Shown one piece after another: positions 17,596-27,550 of a stretch of 64,000 bases of DNA. Both the position numbers and the translations under genes were made by a program. How positions within the stretch are numbered: the stretch's first letter is position 1; every line of letters begins with the position of its first letter. Under the pieces are notes generated by a model. The model saw only the letters and a list, made by a program, of their open reading frames with translations, ran no database searches and was not told the DNA's origin. Source of the stretch: Paracoccaceae bacterium (GTDB lineage: Bacteria > Pseudomonadota > Alphaproteobacteria > Rhodobacterales > Rhodobacteraceae); assembly GCA_026989055.1 (NCBI GenBank), contig JALSKC010000072.1, positions 1-64,000 of the forward strand, read 5' to 3'.

Positions 17596-20085
17596 GTGTT
17601 GCGTCTGAAACCCCTGCTGCTGTTCCTTTTCCTCGCACTTTCCCTGGCCGGCTGCGAAAGCGCCGAGGAGAGAGCCGAGAAGCATTTCCGTTCCGCGATG
17701 ACCCTGCTGGAGCAGGGCGACGAGGAGCGGGCGATTCTCGAGTTCAAGAACGTGTTCAAGCTGAACGGGCAGCATCGCGAGGCCCGGATCGCCTATGCCG
17801 AGCTCCAGCGTCGCCGCGGCAACCTGCGCGAGGCGATCGCGCAGAACCTGTTGCTGGCCGAGCAGTTTCCGCAGGATGGACAAGCGCGCCGGACGCTCGC
17901 CGAGCTCTATGCCGAGCTCGGCAACTGGCGCGAGATGGGGCGCTTCCTGGAAGAGGCGGCGCGCCTGATGCCGGAAGACCCGCGGATTGCGGTGCTGCAG
18001 CTGGTGCTCGATTACCGCAACCGGATCGAGAACGGCGACGGTGAGGCCCGGCGGGCCACCGCGGCCCGGGCCCGCGCGCTGGTGGAGCAGATGCCCGACA
18101 GCATCATGTTGCGGCGCATCGTGATCGACGATCTCGTGCGCCGGGAGCTTTTCGAAGAGGCGCTGGCGGAGCTGGATGCCGCGATCGAGATCGCTCCAGA
18201 CGACAGGCGGCTCTACGAGGTGCGCCTGCCCGTGCTGGCGGCTCTGGGCGATGTGGTCGGGGTCGAGCGGCAGCTGCGCCGGATGATCGAGCTGTTCCCG
18301 GACGACGAAACCGCGCCCCGGGCCCTGGTCCGCTGGCTTGTCGCGCAGGGCGAACTCGACCGGGCGGAGGAGTTCCTGCGCGAAAGGATCGGGAGCGCGG
18401 CCGCGCCGGACGAGGGCATCCTGGAGCTGATCGCCTTCCTGGAGCGCTTCCGCGGGCAGGAGGTGGCGGTGGCCGAGCTGGACCGGATCCTGGCCGACGG
18501 CCGCCCGGCGCCGACGCTGCGGGGGCTGCGTGCCGGCTACCGCTTCGACATGGGCGCGCAGGAGGCGGCAATCGCCGAGCTGCGTGGCATCCTGGACGGG
18601 CTCGAGCCGTCGGAGGAACAGCGCAAGCTGCTTCTTGTGCTGGCGCGCATGCTCGAGGAAACGGGCGACCGTCAGGGCGCCGAGGCCCTGGTGGATCAGG
18701 TGCTCGAGGCCGACCCGGTGAACGTGGGCGCGCTCAAGACGAAGGCAGGCTGGCTGATCGCCGCGGATCGTGCCGGCGATGCCATCCTGCTGCTGCGCAC
18801 GGCGCTGGAAAACGCGCCCCGCGATACCGATATCCCCACCATGCTGGCGCGCGCCCACGAGCGGGAAGGGAACCGCGAACTCGTGGGCGAGATGCTCGCC
18901 CTGGCCTATGACCTGTCGGACAGCGCGCCGGCCGAGACCCTGCGCTATGCCCGTTTCCTGCAGGCCGACGGGCGCCGCGATACCGCCGAAAAGATCCTGA
19001 TCGATGCTCTGCGTCTGGCGCCGGACAACATGGAGATTCTGATTGCGCTGGGCGAGCTGCATGTGAGCGCGGGCGACTGGCCGCGGGCGGAACAGGTGCA
19101 GCAGGCGCTGCGCAGACTCGGAACGCCGCTTGCCGAGGCGGCGGCGAACGATCTGCGCAGCCGGATCCTGCAGGGGCAGAACCGGCGCCGGGAGGCGATC
19201 GCCTTCCTCGAGGCGCTGCTTGAGAGCGGCGATGCCGGGTTCGGGGCGCATGTGGAGATCGTGCGCAGCCATCTGAGCGCCGGCGAGCGGGAAAAGGCGC
19301 GGGCCTATGTCGATGCGCTCCTCGCCGAGGATCCGGGCGATGTTGCCGTCCGCTTTCTGGATACGTCGCTCCGGGCGGCGCTGGAGGAATACGACGCGGC
19401 CGTGGAAGGTTTCCGCGGCCTGCTGGCGGAAAACCCCGAGGTGGTGCAGGGCTGGGTCGGGCTGTATCGCGTCCTGCTGCGCGCCGGGCGCGAGGCCGAG
19501 GCACGGGCGCTGGTGGACGAAGCCCTCGCCGCGCTCCCGCAGGAGCCGGTGCTGCTGTGGATGAAGGCCGGCGTTCTCGAAGCGGAAGGCGATATCCCCG
19601 GCGCCATCGAGATTTACGAGGATCTCTATGCGCGCGACAGCGGGAACCTGATCGTGGCCAACAACCTGGCCAGCCTCCTGTCGAACCTGGAAGAGGACCC
19701 GGCTGCTCTGGAGCGCGCCGGCCGGATCGCACAGCGGCTGCGCGGGTCGGATTTCCCGCCCTACCAGGATACATACGGCTGGATCGCCCTGATGCGCGGC
19801 GAAACCGGAGAGGCGCTGGCGGCGCTGGAGCCCGCGGCCAGGGGGCTGGCGGATGACCCGCTGGTACAATATCACCTGGCGCGCGCCTATCTGGCAGCCG
19901 GGCGTTCCGGGGCGGCTCTGCGCCAGTTCGAGCGGGTGCTTTCCCTGGTCGGAGAGGATGATCGGCGCGCCTTCGTCCAGCGGGCGCGGCAGGAGGCGGA
20001 GCGGCTGCGCGCCGCGGCTGCGGCAGGAGACGCGGAGAATGGCGCGGAGGAGGGCGCGGCAGGAGACGCCGGAGGCAGCGAATGA
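17596..20085 (+). CDS. TPR-repeat lipoprotein of exosortase/EPS system (PrsT-like)
   Basis: Large lipoprotein of about 830 residues built almost wholly of TPR-like helical repeats. The lipobox LSLAGC puts the lipidated Cys at about residue 20. Start choice is uncertain: GGAGGT at 17587-17592 is three bases before GTG 17596 and six before TTG 17599, while the in-frame ATG at 17578 has no usable spacing; all give the same signal sequence. The overall make-up matches the PEP-CTERM-system TPR lipoprotein found next to exosortases. The last 25 residues are Gly/Ala/Glu repeats encoded by a duplicated GCGGCAGGAGACGC. It likely scaffolds polymer export in the periplasm or at the outer membrane. Confidence 0.85.
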   Translation: MLRLKPLLLFLFLALSLAGCESAEERAEKHFRSAMTLLEQGDEERAILEFKNVFKLNGQHREARIAYAELQRRRGNLREAIAQNLLLAEQFPQDGQARRTLAELYAELGNWREMGRFLEEAARLMPEDPRIAVLQLVLDYRNRIENGDGEARRATAARARALVEQMPDSIMLRRIVIDDLVRRELFEEALAELDAAIEIAPDDRRLYEVRLPVLAALGDVVGVERQLRRMIELFPDDETAPRALVRWLVAQGELDRAEEFLRERIGSAAAPDEGILELIAFLERFRGQEVAVAELDRILADGRPAPTLRGLRAGYRFDMGAQEAAIAELRGILDGLEPSEEQRKLLLVLARMLEETGDRQGAEALVDQVLEADPVNVGALKTKAGWLIAADRAGDAILLLRTALENAPRDTDIPTMLARAHEREGNRELVGEMLALAYDLSDSAPAETLRYARFLQADGRRDTAEKILIDALRLAPDNMEILIALGELHVSAGDWPRAEQVQQALRRLGTPLAEAAANDLRSRILQGQNRRREAIAFLEALLESGDAGFGAHVEIVRSHLSAGEREKARAYVDALLAEDPGDVAVRFLDTSLRAALEEYDAAVEGFRGLLAENPEVVQGWVGLYRVLLRAGREAEARALVDEALAALPQEPVLLWMKAGVLEAEGDIPGAIEIYEDLYARDSGNLIVANNLASLLSNLEEDPAALERAGRIAQRLRGSDFPPYQDTYGWIALMRGETGEALAALEPAARGLADDPLVQYHLARAYLAAGRSGAALRQFERVLSLVGEDDRRAFVQRARQEAERLRAAAAAGDAENGAEEGAAGDAGGSE

Positions 20086-20220
20086 GCTGCCCGCGGGTCA
20101 TCACGAAATCGCCAGCAGGCCGCGGAAGGCTGGAAAGCCGCTCGGCAACGGGCGATGCTGGAGCCGGGCACCGCTGCGCCCCGCAAGGCCGGCACGCCCG
20201 GGAAGGACGGAGTAGCACGC

Positions 20221-21837
20221 ATGGCATCTGATACGCTCGAATCCGCGACGCAGGCGCCTTCTCGCGCCCTTTCCCGCGGGGTTTCCGGCGGTTACGTCGG
20301 GCCGCTGATCTTCGCGGCGCTGCTGCTGGCTTCGCTGCCGCTGTTCTGGCTGGGGTTCGAATCCCTCGGGCGCGCCTGGTCAACCGCGGAATACAGCCAC
20401 GGGCCGCTGATTCCGCTGATTTCCCTCTACCTGTTCCTGCGCGAGCTGCGCCGGGCGCCGCCGGTGCCGGCAGTCGTGAACGACCGCTGGCCGGGGCTGG
20501 TGGTGCTTGCCGTCGGCCTGGCGCTTGCGGTGCTGGGCAATCTGATGCGGGTTGCCGACATCGTGACCTACGCCTTCATCGTCTGGGTCGGCGGCATCGT
20601 GCTGACGGTTTTCGGCTGGGCGCGCGGGCGCACCCACTGGGCGCCGGTGCTGCACCTGGTCTTCATGCTGCCGCTGCCGCAGATCCTCTACTGGAAGCTG
20701 ACGATCTTCCTGCAGACGGTTTCGTCGCAGCTCGGGGTCTGGTTCGTTTCCCTGGCCGGAGTGCCGGTGTTCCTCGAGGGCAACATAATCGACCTGGGGG
20801 TGTTCAAGCTGCAGGTGGCCGAGGCCTGTTCGGGGTTGCGCTACCTGTTCCCGATCCTGTCGTTTTCCTATCTGTTCTCGATTCTCTACCGGGGGCCGTT
20901 CTGGCACAAGGCGGTGCTGCTGCTGGCCGCGGCGCCGCTGACGGTGCTGATGAACTCGGTGCGGATCGGCGTGATCGGCATCCTCGTCAACAGCTATGGG
21001 ATCGAGCAGGCCGAAGGCTTCCTGCACCTGTTCGAGGGCTGGGTGATCTTCGTGATCTGCGTGGCGATCCTGTTCGCGATGGCGGTGCTGCTGCAGCGCA
21101 CCACCCGCGATCCGAAGCCGCTTGCCGAGACCATCGACCTGGATTTCGACGGTTTCGGCCGGATCCTCGCCCGGGTGCTCCGGATCAGGGCTTCGGTGGC
21201 GCTGGCGCTGGCGGCGCTGATGACCGCCGGGGTGTCCCTCGCCTGGATGAGCGCGCCGGGGGCTGCGCGCATCGTTCCGGAACGCGAACCCTTCGTGCTG
21301 TTCCCGCGCCAGTTCGACGGCTGGGCCGGCAGCTTCGCGCAGCTGGAACAGGAGGTGGAGGCCGTTCTGGCGGCCGATGACTATCTGAACGGCACCTATT
21401 TCGCGCCGGAGGGGGACAGCTACGTTGCCATCTTCGTGGCCTACTACAAGGATCAGACCTCGGGAGCCGGCATCCATTCTCCCGAGGTCTGCCTGCCGGT
21501 GGGCGGCTGGGAGGTGTTCACCCTGGAGCCGCACGAGGTCAGCATCGAGGGCACCGCCTATGGAACCTTCCAGGTCAACCGGGCGGTGATCCAGAAGGGC
21601 ATGTCGAAGCAGCTGGTCTATTACTGGTTCGAGCAGCGCGGCAAGCGGCTGACGAATGACGTGACCGCCAAGCTTGTCGTCCTGCGCGACAGCATGCTGA
21701 CCGGTCGTGCCGATGGAGCGCTGGTGCGTTTCGTGACGCCGATCGACCCCTCGGAAGCGCCGGAGGATGCCGATGCGCGTCTGCAGCGCTTCATGCAGAA
21801 GAGCCTCCGGTCCCTGCCGCGATTCGTGCCGCTTTGA
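20221..21837 (+). CDS. xrtD: Exosortase XrtD fused to EpsI domain (VPLPA-CTERM type)
   Basis: Inner-membrane cysteine transpeptidase-like protein that sorts and anchors proteins with a C-terminal VPLPA-type signal. The N-terminal two thirds contain about eight helices and the exosortase signature: [11 protein letters not shown] with Cys203, NSVRIG with Arg248, and FLHLFEGW with His269. The C-terminal third (about 360-538) is a soluble EpsI-like domain with [15 protein letters not shown] and [13 protein letters not shown]. The fused exosortase-EpsI architecture is that of XrtD in Rhodobacteraceae. GGAG lies eight bases before the ATG; the in-frame ATG at 20155 is less well placed. No VPLPA-CTERM protein is encoded in this window. 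Confidence 0.88.
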   Translation: MASDTLESATQAPSRALSRGVSGGYVGPLIFAALLLASLPLFWLGFESLGRAWSTAEYSHGPLIPLISLYLFLRELRRAPPVPAVVNDRWPGLVVLAVGLALAVLGNLMRVADIVTYAFIVWVGGIVLTVFGWARGRTHWAPVLHLVFMLPLPQILYWKLTIFLQTVSSQLGVWFVSLAGVPVFLEGNIIDLGVFKLQVAEACSGLRYLFPILSFSYLFSILYRGPFWHKAVLLLAAAPLTVLMNSVRIGVIGILVNSYGIEQAEGFLHLFEGWVIFVICVAILFAMAVLLQRTTRDPKPLAETIDLDFDGFGRILARVLRIRASVALALAALMTAGVSLAWMSAPGAARIVPEREPFVLFPRQFDGWAGSFAQLEQEVEAVLAADDYLNGTYFAPEGDSYVAIFVAYYKDQTSGAGIHSPEVCLPVGGWEVFTLEPHEVSIEGTAYGTFQVNRAVIQKGMSKQLVYYWFEQRGKRLTNDVTAKLVVLRDSMLTGRADGALVRFVTPIDPSEAPEDADARLQRFMQKSLRSLPRFVPL

Positions 21838-22058
21838 GCCGGGTTTCCGGGGTGTGCGCTTCCGGCCGTGATGTCATTGCTGCAACTGTGGTGACAATTT
21901 GCGCGCCGGGTGCCGGATGGCCGTTACGCTGCCCGCCGGAAAGCGTTATGAAGGGAGCCGGAGAGGAAAGTCATTCCGCTTTTGGCGGTCGCTGGCTATT
22001 ATGATACCCGAGAATACAATGTTCGACCGTATTCGATTTTCAGGAGGGGGGAAGCGTC

Positions 22059-22664
22059 ATGATGCGGATAGTGACAGGCGTGCTGGTGATGATCCTTTTC
22101 GGCACGCTCGCATCGGCCCAGGGGGCCTACAAGGTGCAGCCGGGCGATGTGCTGCGGATCGAGGTGCTCGAGGATCAGACGCTCAACCGCGACGCGCTGG
22201 TGCTGCCTGACGGCACGATCAGCGTGCCGATGGTGGGATCGGTTGCGGCCGGCGGCAGGACTCTCGATGCGATCCAGGCCGCGATCGTGTCCGGCCTGAC
22301 GCCGAATTTCGCCAGCCCGCCCAACGTGTTCGTGACGGTTGCGGCACTGAATGCGGCCGCAGCCCCGGCTGGCGGGAGCAGCCGTTCGATCGATGTCTAT
22401 GTGATCGGAGCGGTCAACAACCCCGGCAAGGCCAGGGTCCGCTCGGGCACGACCCTGCTGCAGTTCCTGGCGGAGTCCGGCGGCTTTACCAGGTTCGCGG
22501 CGAAGAAGCGGATCCAGCTGCGGCGCACCGACGGCAAGACCGGCAGGACGACCGTCTACAAGTTCGACTACAGGGCGATCGAGAACGGTGCGGCCACCGC
22601 CGCGCCCATCGTCCTGAAGAAGGGTGACGTGATCGTGGTGCCGGAGCGGCGGCTTTTCGAATAG
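22059..22664 (+). CDS. Polysaccharide export protein (Wza/OPX-like)
   Basis: Outer-membrane or periplasmic polysaccharide export protein. After a signal peptide (MMRIVTGVLVMILFGTLASA) comes the export domain YKVQPGDVLRIEVLEDQTL and GTISVPMVGSV, then one SLBB domain (VYVIGAVNNPGKARV, LLQFLAESGGFT). It has no lipobox cysteine, unlike Wza, and is short (201 residues), so it cannot form the whole Wza channel and may need the neighbouring barrel. A strong AGGAGG precedes two adjacent ATG codons; the second is an equally possible start. It lies about 220 bases after xrtD, in a gap with AT-rich promoter-like sequence. Confidence 0.87.
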   Translation: MMRIVTGVLVMILFGTLASAQGAYKVQPGDVLRIEVLEDQTLNRDALVLPDGTISVPMVGSVAAGGRTLDAIQAAIVSGLTPNFASPPNVFVTVAALNAAAAPAGGSSRSIDVYVIGAVNNPGKARVRSGTTLLQFLAESGGFTRFAAKKRIQLRRTDGKTGRTTVYKFDYRAIENGAATAAPIVLKKGDVIVVPERRLFE

Positions 22665-22684
22665 GCGTTTGCGGGCAGGTGATC

Positions 22685-24067
22685 ATGCGACAGGGCGCGC
22701 TGGGCGGAAGAACAAGGGCGGCAGGGGCGGCGGCGTTCGGCGCTGCGCTCCTTTCCGCAGTCGCCGCCGCGGCGCAGTCGCCGGATGCGCCGACCACCGG
22801 CCGGCTGACCTTTTCCACCGCGGTGGATCTGAACACGAACCGCAGCCTTGCGCCGGTATCGCCCGGGACCTCGCTTTCGGTGAGCGAAAGCCTCGGCTTT
22901 TCCTACCGGACGGAGACCGGCACCCAGCTTTTCGAACTGTCCGGGAGCGGAGGCCTTGCGCTGGACCGGGTCGGCGGCGGAGCGGTTTCGGGCAGCCTTG
23001 CCACTCCACAGCTGCGCCTGCGCTACACCCGGGAGGCGGCCAGCGGAAAGCTCGCCGTGGATGCGCGCCACGACAGCCGTGATGTCACGAGCAGCTTTCT
23101 GGCCGATCCGCTCGACCCGTCCTCCCTGATCGCAGACAGCGGCACGCTGGCGACGACGAGCGCCAGCGTCACGGCCAACATGCGCCAGGATGCCCCGCTG
23201 AGCTTTTCCTTCGATGCCAGCTACAGCGGACGCGACTATTCCGGCACCACGGATCCGGCCCTGTTCGACGAAACGACGTTTGTCTTCTCCAGCACGGCCA
23301 ACCTCCGGCTGTCGCCGACCACCCGGGCGGGGCTGTCGCTTTCCCAGACCAGCTATGTCTCCGCCGATCCGTTCTCGACCCGCTATCTGCAGACCGATAT
23401 CGGGGTGGTCCTGAGCCACGACCTTGCCGACGGCACGGTGCTGCGCGGCGACCTGGGCTACCGGGACAGGCGCACCACCGCCAGCAGCGCCACGACGCTG
23501 GAGACCGGGCTGATCGGCGGAATCGACATTTCCCGGCCCCTGCCGGATGGCGCGGTTTTCGGCAGCCTGCGCATAGATTCCTCAAGCGCCGCCGGCACCA
23601 CGACCGTGCTGACCTTCGGCCGCCAGCTGGAGCTGCCCGACGGGACCCTCGCCGCCAGTGTTTCGGCCGACTATTCCCCGACGGGCGGGGTCAGGCTGGT
23701 CGGCTCGGCCAGCTACAGCAGGCAGCTTTCCGACGGCAGTGTATCGCTCGATGTGAACCAGAGCCTGACCACCGACAATTTCGGGCAGGATCTGCGTCTG
23801 ACGAATCTGGGCTTTTCCTACCAGAAGTCGCTGAGCCCGGTCGATGGCATCAGCCTGTCGCTGAACCTCGGCCGCTCCGAGGATGCCGGCACCGGCACGG
23901 CCCCGACCCAGGACCGGGCCGCCTTTTCGGCGACATATACCCGCATGCTGGCCCCGGACTGGAGCCTGTCCGCCGGCTATCGCCGTCAGCAGCTCGGCGG
24001 GGCCTCGGTCGCGACCTCGGACAGCCTGTTCCTGATCCTGACCAAGGATCTCCAGTTCGCCTTCTGA
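22685..24067 (+). CDS. Outer-membrane beta-barrel protein of the exosortase/EPS locus
   Basis: Predicted outer-membrane protein of about 460 residues. A signal peptide (GAAAFGAALLSAVAAAAQS) is followed by repeated alternating strands rich in Ser, Thr and Leu, for example TFSTAVDLNTNRSL, LSVSESLGFSYR, RAGLSLSQTSYVS and LSLNLGRSED. It closes with LFLILTKDLQFAF, a terminal aromatic barrel signal. Its position beside the export protein suggests it is the secretion pore, as the barrel proteins do in other exosortase clusters. The ATG at 22685 is preferred over GTG 22679 because AGG is five bases upstream. Confidence 0.78.
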   Translation: MRQGALGGRTRAAGAAAFGAALLSAVAAAAQSPDAPTTGRLTFSTAVDLNTNRSLAPVSPGTSLSVSESLGFSYRTETGTQLFELSGSGGLALDRVGGGAVSGSLATPQLRLRYTREAASGKLAVDARHDSRDVTSSFLADPLDPSSLIADSGTLATTSASVTANMRQDAPLSFSFDASYSGRDYSGTTDPALFDETTFVFSSTANLRLSPTTRAGLSLSQTSYVSADPFSTRYLQTDIGVVLSHDLADGTVLRGDLGYRDRRTTASSATTLETGLIGGIDISRPLPDGAVFGSLRIDSSSAAGTTTVLTFGRQLELPDGTLAASVSADYSPTGGVRLVGSASYSRQLSDGSVSLDVNQSLTTDNFGQDLRLTNLGFSYQKSLSPVDGISLSLNLGRSEDAGTGTAPTQDRAAFSATYTRMLAPDWSLSAGYRRQQLGGASVATSDSLFLILTKDLQFAF

Positions 24068-24230
24068 CGCTTCGTCTGCCGCGGCCGGCGGCCCGGCGGT
24101 CGGGGGCGGAGGGGAAGCGGGACGCCGCCTTGCCGGCTTCTGCTGCCCCGGCGGTCTGCCTTCCCCGTTTTGCCGGTGTGCCGGAGCGTTTCCGCGCCCG
24201 GGCGCGCGGACGGGCGGCGCACGGGCGGGC

Positions 24231-25760
24231 TCACGGCCCCCCGGCCAGGGCGATGGCGGCGATGGCGAGCGCGGCGCCAAGTGCGACCCATCCGGCGGCG
24301 CCGGGGCCCGGGCGCGCCGCCGGTTCGTCCGGCGCCGTGGTCCGCCGGAGCAGGGTGTCCTCGGCCAGTGCGGGCAGGCGCGGAGCCAGGCGCGAGAGCG
24401 CTCTGGCGGTCTTTGCCAGGTCGCGCAGCAGCGCCGCGGGGCCTATATTGTCGCGGATGTAGGTCTCGACGATCGGCCGGGCCACATGCCAGATGTTGAT
24501 ATCCGGGTTGAGCGAGCGGGCCACCCCCTCGACAACCACCATCGTGCGCTGCAGCAGGATCAGCTCGGTTCTGGTCTGCATTCCGAAGCGTTCGGTCACC
24601 TCGAACAGGTAGCCGAGCAGATGCGCCATGGAAATCTGGTTGGCGCTGGCTCCGAAGATCGGTTCGCCAACCGCCCGCAGGGCCCTGGAGAATTCGTCGA
24701 TGTCCCGGTCGGCAGGCACGTATCCGGCTTCGAAATGCACCTCGGCAACGCGGCGGTAATCCTGTTGGATGAAACCGTAGAGGATCTCGGCATAGACCCG
24801 GCGCGTGTAGTCGTCGATATGGCCCATGATGCCGAAGTCGAGCGCGATGATGTCGCCGTTCCCGGCCACCATCAGGTTGCCCTGGTGCATGTCGGCGTGA
24901 AACAGCCCGTCGCGCAGGGCGTGGCGCAGAAACAGCTCCAGCACCCTTTCGCCCAGGCGCCCGAGATCGTGGCCGGCTTTGCGCAGGGCCGCCAGGTCGT
25001 GGATCGGGATACCTTCGGCCCATTCCAGCGTCAGCACCCGGCGTGCCGACAGCTGCCAGTCCACCTGCGGAACGCGGAAGCCCGGGTCGTCTTCGGTGTT
25101 TTCGCGGAATTCTGATGCCGAGGCGGCTTCGAGGCGCAAGTCCAGCTCGCCCTGCACGACGCCCTCGAAATGCGCGATCACGTCAACCGGGCGCAGCCGG
25201 CGCGTGCCGGGCAGAAGCGCTTCTACCACCGCGGCGGCGAAATAGAAGGCGTCGATGTCCCGCCGGAAGGCCTGTTCGATTCCCGGGCGCAGCACCTTGA
25301 CCGCGACCGCAGCTCCGTCGCGGGCACGGATCGCCCGGTGCACCTGGGCGATCGAGGCGGCGGCAACCGGCGGGCCGAGATCGGAAAAGATCTCATCGAC
25401 ATCGCGCCCGATCCCTTCGGCTATGCTGGCGCGGGCGGTTTCGAGCGGGAAGGGTGGCAGCTTGTCCTGGAGCACCCGCAGCTGCCCGGCGAGTTCTTCC
25501 CCCACCACGTCGGGGCGGGTCGAAAGGATCTGGCCGAACTTGATGTAGGCCGGTCCCAGCGCGGTGAGAGCACGGACGAGCGGCGGCAGATCCGGATCGC
25601 CCCGGTAGCCCAGCCATCTGAACGGCCGGCCGATGACATGGGCGGCGATGCGCAGCGATAGCGGGGCATCCATCGCATCGAGCACCATCCGAAGCGCGCC
25701 GGTGCGCTCCAGCGTCGCGCCGGTGCGGATCAGCCGCCAGATATTGTGCGGGCCCCGCAT
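24231..25760 (-). CDS. ubiB: Ubiquinone biosynthesis protein UbiB (ABC1 kinase-like)
   Basis: Atypical protein-kinase-like ATPase needed for coenzyme Q synthesis at the inner membrane. The family motifs are in order: YIKFGQILSTRPD (KxGQ), AAASIAQVHRA (Ala-rich nucleotide loop), VAVKVLRPG, LFHADMHQGNLMV and ALDFGIMG. The C-terminus ends in a hydrophobic helix (AGWVALGAALAIAAIALAGG). The start codon abuts the ubiE stop with no gap, so the two are coupled. Length 509 residues is normal. Confidence 0.95.
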   Translation of the reverse strand: MRGPHNIWRLIRTGATLERTGALRMVLDAMDAPLSLRIAAHVIGRPFRWLGYRGDPDLPPLVRALTALGPAYIKFGQILSTRPDVVGEELAGQLRVLQDKLPPFPLETARASIAEGIGRDVDEIFSDLGPPVAAASIAQVHRAIRARDGAAVAVKVLRPGIEQAFRRDIDAFYFAAAVVEALLPGTRRLRPVDVIAHFEGVVQGELDLRLEAASASEFRENTEDDPGFRVPQVDWQLSARRVLTLEWAEGIPIHDLAALRKAGHDLGRLGERVLELFLRHALRDGLFHADMHQGNLMVAGNGDIIALDFGIMGHIDDYTRRVYAEILYGFIQQDYRRVAEVHFEAGYVPADRDIDEFSRALRAVGEPIFGASANQISMAHLLGYLFEVTERFGMQTRTELILLQRTMVVVEGVARSLNPDINIWHVARPIVETYIRDNIGPAALLRDLAKTARALSRLAPRLPALAEDTLLRRTTAPDEPAARPGPGAAGWVALGAALAIAAIALAGGP

Positions 25761-26516
25761 TCAGATCTTCCAGCCCGAATGAAGCGCCGCGATTCCCATC
25801 GACAGGTTGCGGTATTTCACGTTGGCGAAACCCGCGTCGCGGATCATTCCGGCGAAGCTTTCCTGGTCCGGGAAGCGGCGGATCGATTCCACCAGATACC
25901 GGTAGCTGTCGCTGTCATTGGCGACCAGCTGGCCCATGCGCGGGATCACGTTGAAGGAATAAAGGTCATAGAGCTTCTGCAGGGCCTCGTTCGGCAGCCG
26001 GCCGAATTCGAGCACCATCAACCTTCCGCCCGGGCGTAGAACCCGGAAGGCCTCGGCCAGCGCATCCGCGATCCGGGTGACGTTGCGGATGCCGAAGGAG
26101 ATCGTGTAGCGATCGAAGCGGGCATCGGCGAAGGGCAGCGCCATCGCGTCGCCGACCACCCATTCCAGCCGGTCGGCCAGCGCGGCGGCCTCGGCCCGCC
26201 TCCGCCCCTCTTCCAGCATCGCCTCGGTCATGTCGAGCACCACGGCCCTGGCTTCGGGGGCGCGCTCCAGAAACCGGAAGGCGATGTCGCCGGTGCCGCC
26301 GGCCACATCCAGAAGCAGCTGGCCGCTGCGTGGCGCGAGCCAGTCCATCATCGCGTCCTTCCAGATGCGGTGGATGCCCGCCGACATCAGGTCGTTCATC
26401 AGGTCGTATTTGCCGGCAACGCTGGAGAACACCCCATGTACCATGCCGGCCTTGCGGGATTCCTCGACTTCGCGAAAGCCGAAATGGGTGGTCTTGCCGT
26501 CTGTGCCGCGCATCAT
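25761..26516 (-). CDS. ubiE: Ubiquinone/menaquinone methyltransferase UbiE
   Basis: SAM-dependent C-methyltransferase of ubiquinone synthesis. Family motifs are visible: [25 protein letters not shown], the SAM-binding [30 protein letters not shown] and [11 protein letters not shown] with [17 protein letters not shown]. Two adjacent ATG codons (26516 and 26513) are possible starts. It runs divergently from mutM and is followed directly by ubiB, the conserved mutM-ubiE-ubiB order of many alphaproteobacteria. Confidence 0.96.
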   Translation of the reverse strand: MMRGTDGKTTHFGFREVEESRKAGMVHGVFSSVAGKYDLMNDLMSAGIHRIWKDAMMDWLAPRSGQLLLDVAGGTGDIAFRFLERAPEARAVVLDMTEAMLEEGRRRAEAAALADRLEWVVGDAMALPFADARFDRYTISFGIRNVTRIADALAEAFRVLRPGGRLMVLEFGRLPNEALQKLYDLYSFNVIPRMGQLVANDSDSYRYLVESIRRFPDQESFAGMIRDAGFANVKYRNLSMGIAALHSGWKI

Positions 26517-26573
26517 GCCTTGCCGCCGGTTGAAAACTCCTCCCTCTTATAGGAGTCCTGCGCGGCGTTACAA

Positions 26574-26603
26574 TGCGCCACGCCGGGGTGCGCCACGCCG
26601 GGG
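26574..26603. repeat. Tandem 15-base repeat before mutM
   Basis: TGCGCCACGCCGGGG occurs twice in tandem (26574-26588, 26589-26603), followed by a partial third copy (TGCGCCGGG). It is non-coding leader sequence of mutM. It looks like simple slippage expansion; no function is apparent. Confidence 0.7.
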
Positions 26604-26635
26604 TGCGCCGGGCAACGGGGGAACGCGGGGGGATC

Positions 26636-27487
26636 ATGCCGGAACTTCCAGAGGTCGAAACCGTTCGTGCGGGGCTTGCCCCGGTCATGGAAGGGCGGCG
26701 GATCACCGGCGTCGAGCTGCGCCGCGCGGGGCTGCGCTGGCCCTTCCCGAAGGACATGGCCGCCCGGCTGCGCGGTTGCCGGGTGATGCGGCTGCGCCGG
26801 AGGGGGAAATACATCCTGGTCGATCTGTCATCCGGGGAGACCCTGCTGATCCACCTGGGCATGTCGGGGCGGATGCTGATCTCGGGGGAGGCAGCGGGCC
26901 TCTTCCGTCAGCCCGCAGGGGGGGTGGCGCGCCACGATCACGTGGTGCTGGAGATGGACGACGGCGTGCGGATTACCCTCAACGATGCCCGCCGCTTCGG
27001 GATGATGGATCTCTGGCCCACGGAGGCGCTCGCAACCCACAGGCTGCTGGCCGGGCTGGGCCCGGAACCGCTGGGGAACGCCTTCGACGAGGACTATCTC
27101 GCCGCCCGTCTGAAGGCACGCCGCACAGCCGTGAAAACGGTCCTGCTGGATCAGGGAATCGTGGCCGGACTCGGCAACATCTATGTCTGCGAGGTGCTCC
27201 ACCGCACCGCCATCGCGCCCCGGCGCCGGTGCTCCACGCTGACCGTTGCGCATATCGGCGCTCTGGTGCCGGCGATTCGGGAGGTGCTGCGCGAGGCGAT
27301 CGCCGCCGGCGGGGCCTCGCTGCGCGATCACCGCCAGGCCAGCGGGGAGCTGGGCTATTTTCAGCATCGATTCCGGGTCTATGACCGACAGGGCGCCCCC
27401 TGTCCGCGCCCGGGATGCGGGGGCGTGATCGTCCGGACCGTGCAGGCGGGGCGTTCGACCTTCCACTGCCCGGCCTGCCAAAGATAG
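26636..27487 (+). CDS. mutM: Formamidopyrimidine-DNA glycosylase MutM (Fpg)
   Basis: Base-excision repair enzyme removing 8-oxoguanine and formamidopyrimidines. The catalytic N-terminus [13 protein letters not shown] follows the initiator Met, with Pro2 as nucleophile and Glu3. The helix-two-turn-helix reads [17 protein letters not shown], and the C-terminal zinc finger has four cysteines (CPRPGC and CPAC). This fixes the start at 26636, because Pro2 must be N-terminal; the longer open frame from 26573 cannot be used. Length 283 residues is normal. Confidence 0.97.
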   Translation: MPELPEVETVRAGLAPVMEGRRITGVELRRAGLRWPFPKDMAARLRGCRVMRLRRRGKYILVDLSSGETLLIHLGMSGRMLISGEAAGLFRQPAGGVARHDHVVLEMDDGVRITLNDARRFGMMDLWPTEALATHRLLAGLGPEPLGNAFDEDYLAARLKARRTAVKTVLLDQGIVAGLGNIYVCEVLHRTAIAPRRRCSTLTVAHIGALVPAIREVLREAIAAGGASLRDHRQASGELGYFQHRFRVYDRQGAPCPRPGCGGVIVRTVQAGRSTFHCPACQR

Positions 27488-27550
27488 CTTGAAAGCCGGG
27501 GCAGGGCTGGTAAGGGTTCTGGCCGACAGCAACAAAGCCGAGAGCGATTC

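Noticed and set aside
17458-19875. Long minus-strand open frame opposite the TPR lipoprotein gene
   Set aside because: The plus-strand frame has a lipobox and consistent TPR periodicity; the opposite frame is a shadow rich in Arg, Gln and His with no domain.
20221-21837. XrtA (EpsH) assignment for the exosortase
   Set aside because: The fused EpsI-like C-terminal domain and the Rhodobacterales context fit XrtD better; the locus lacks the usual XrtA glycosyltransferase set.
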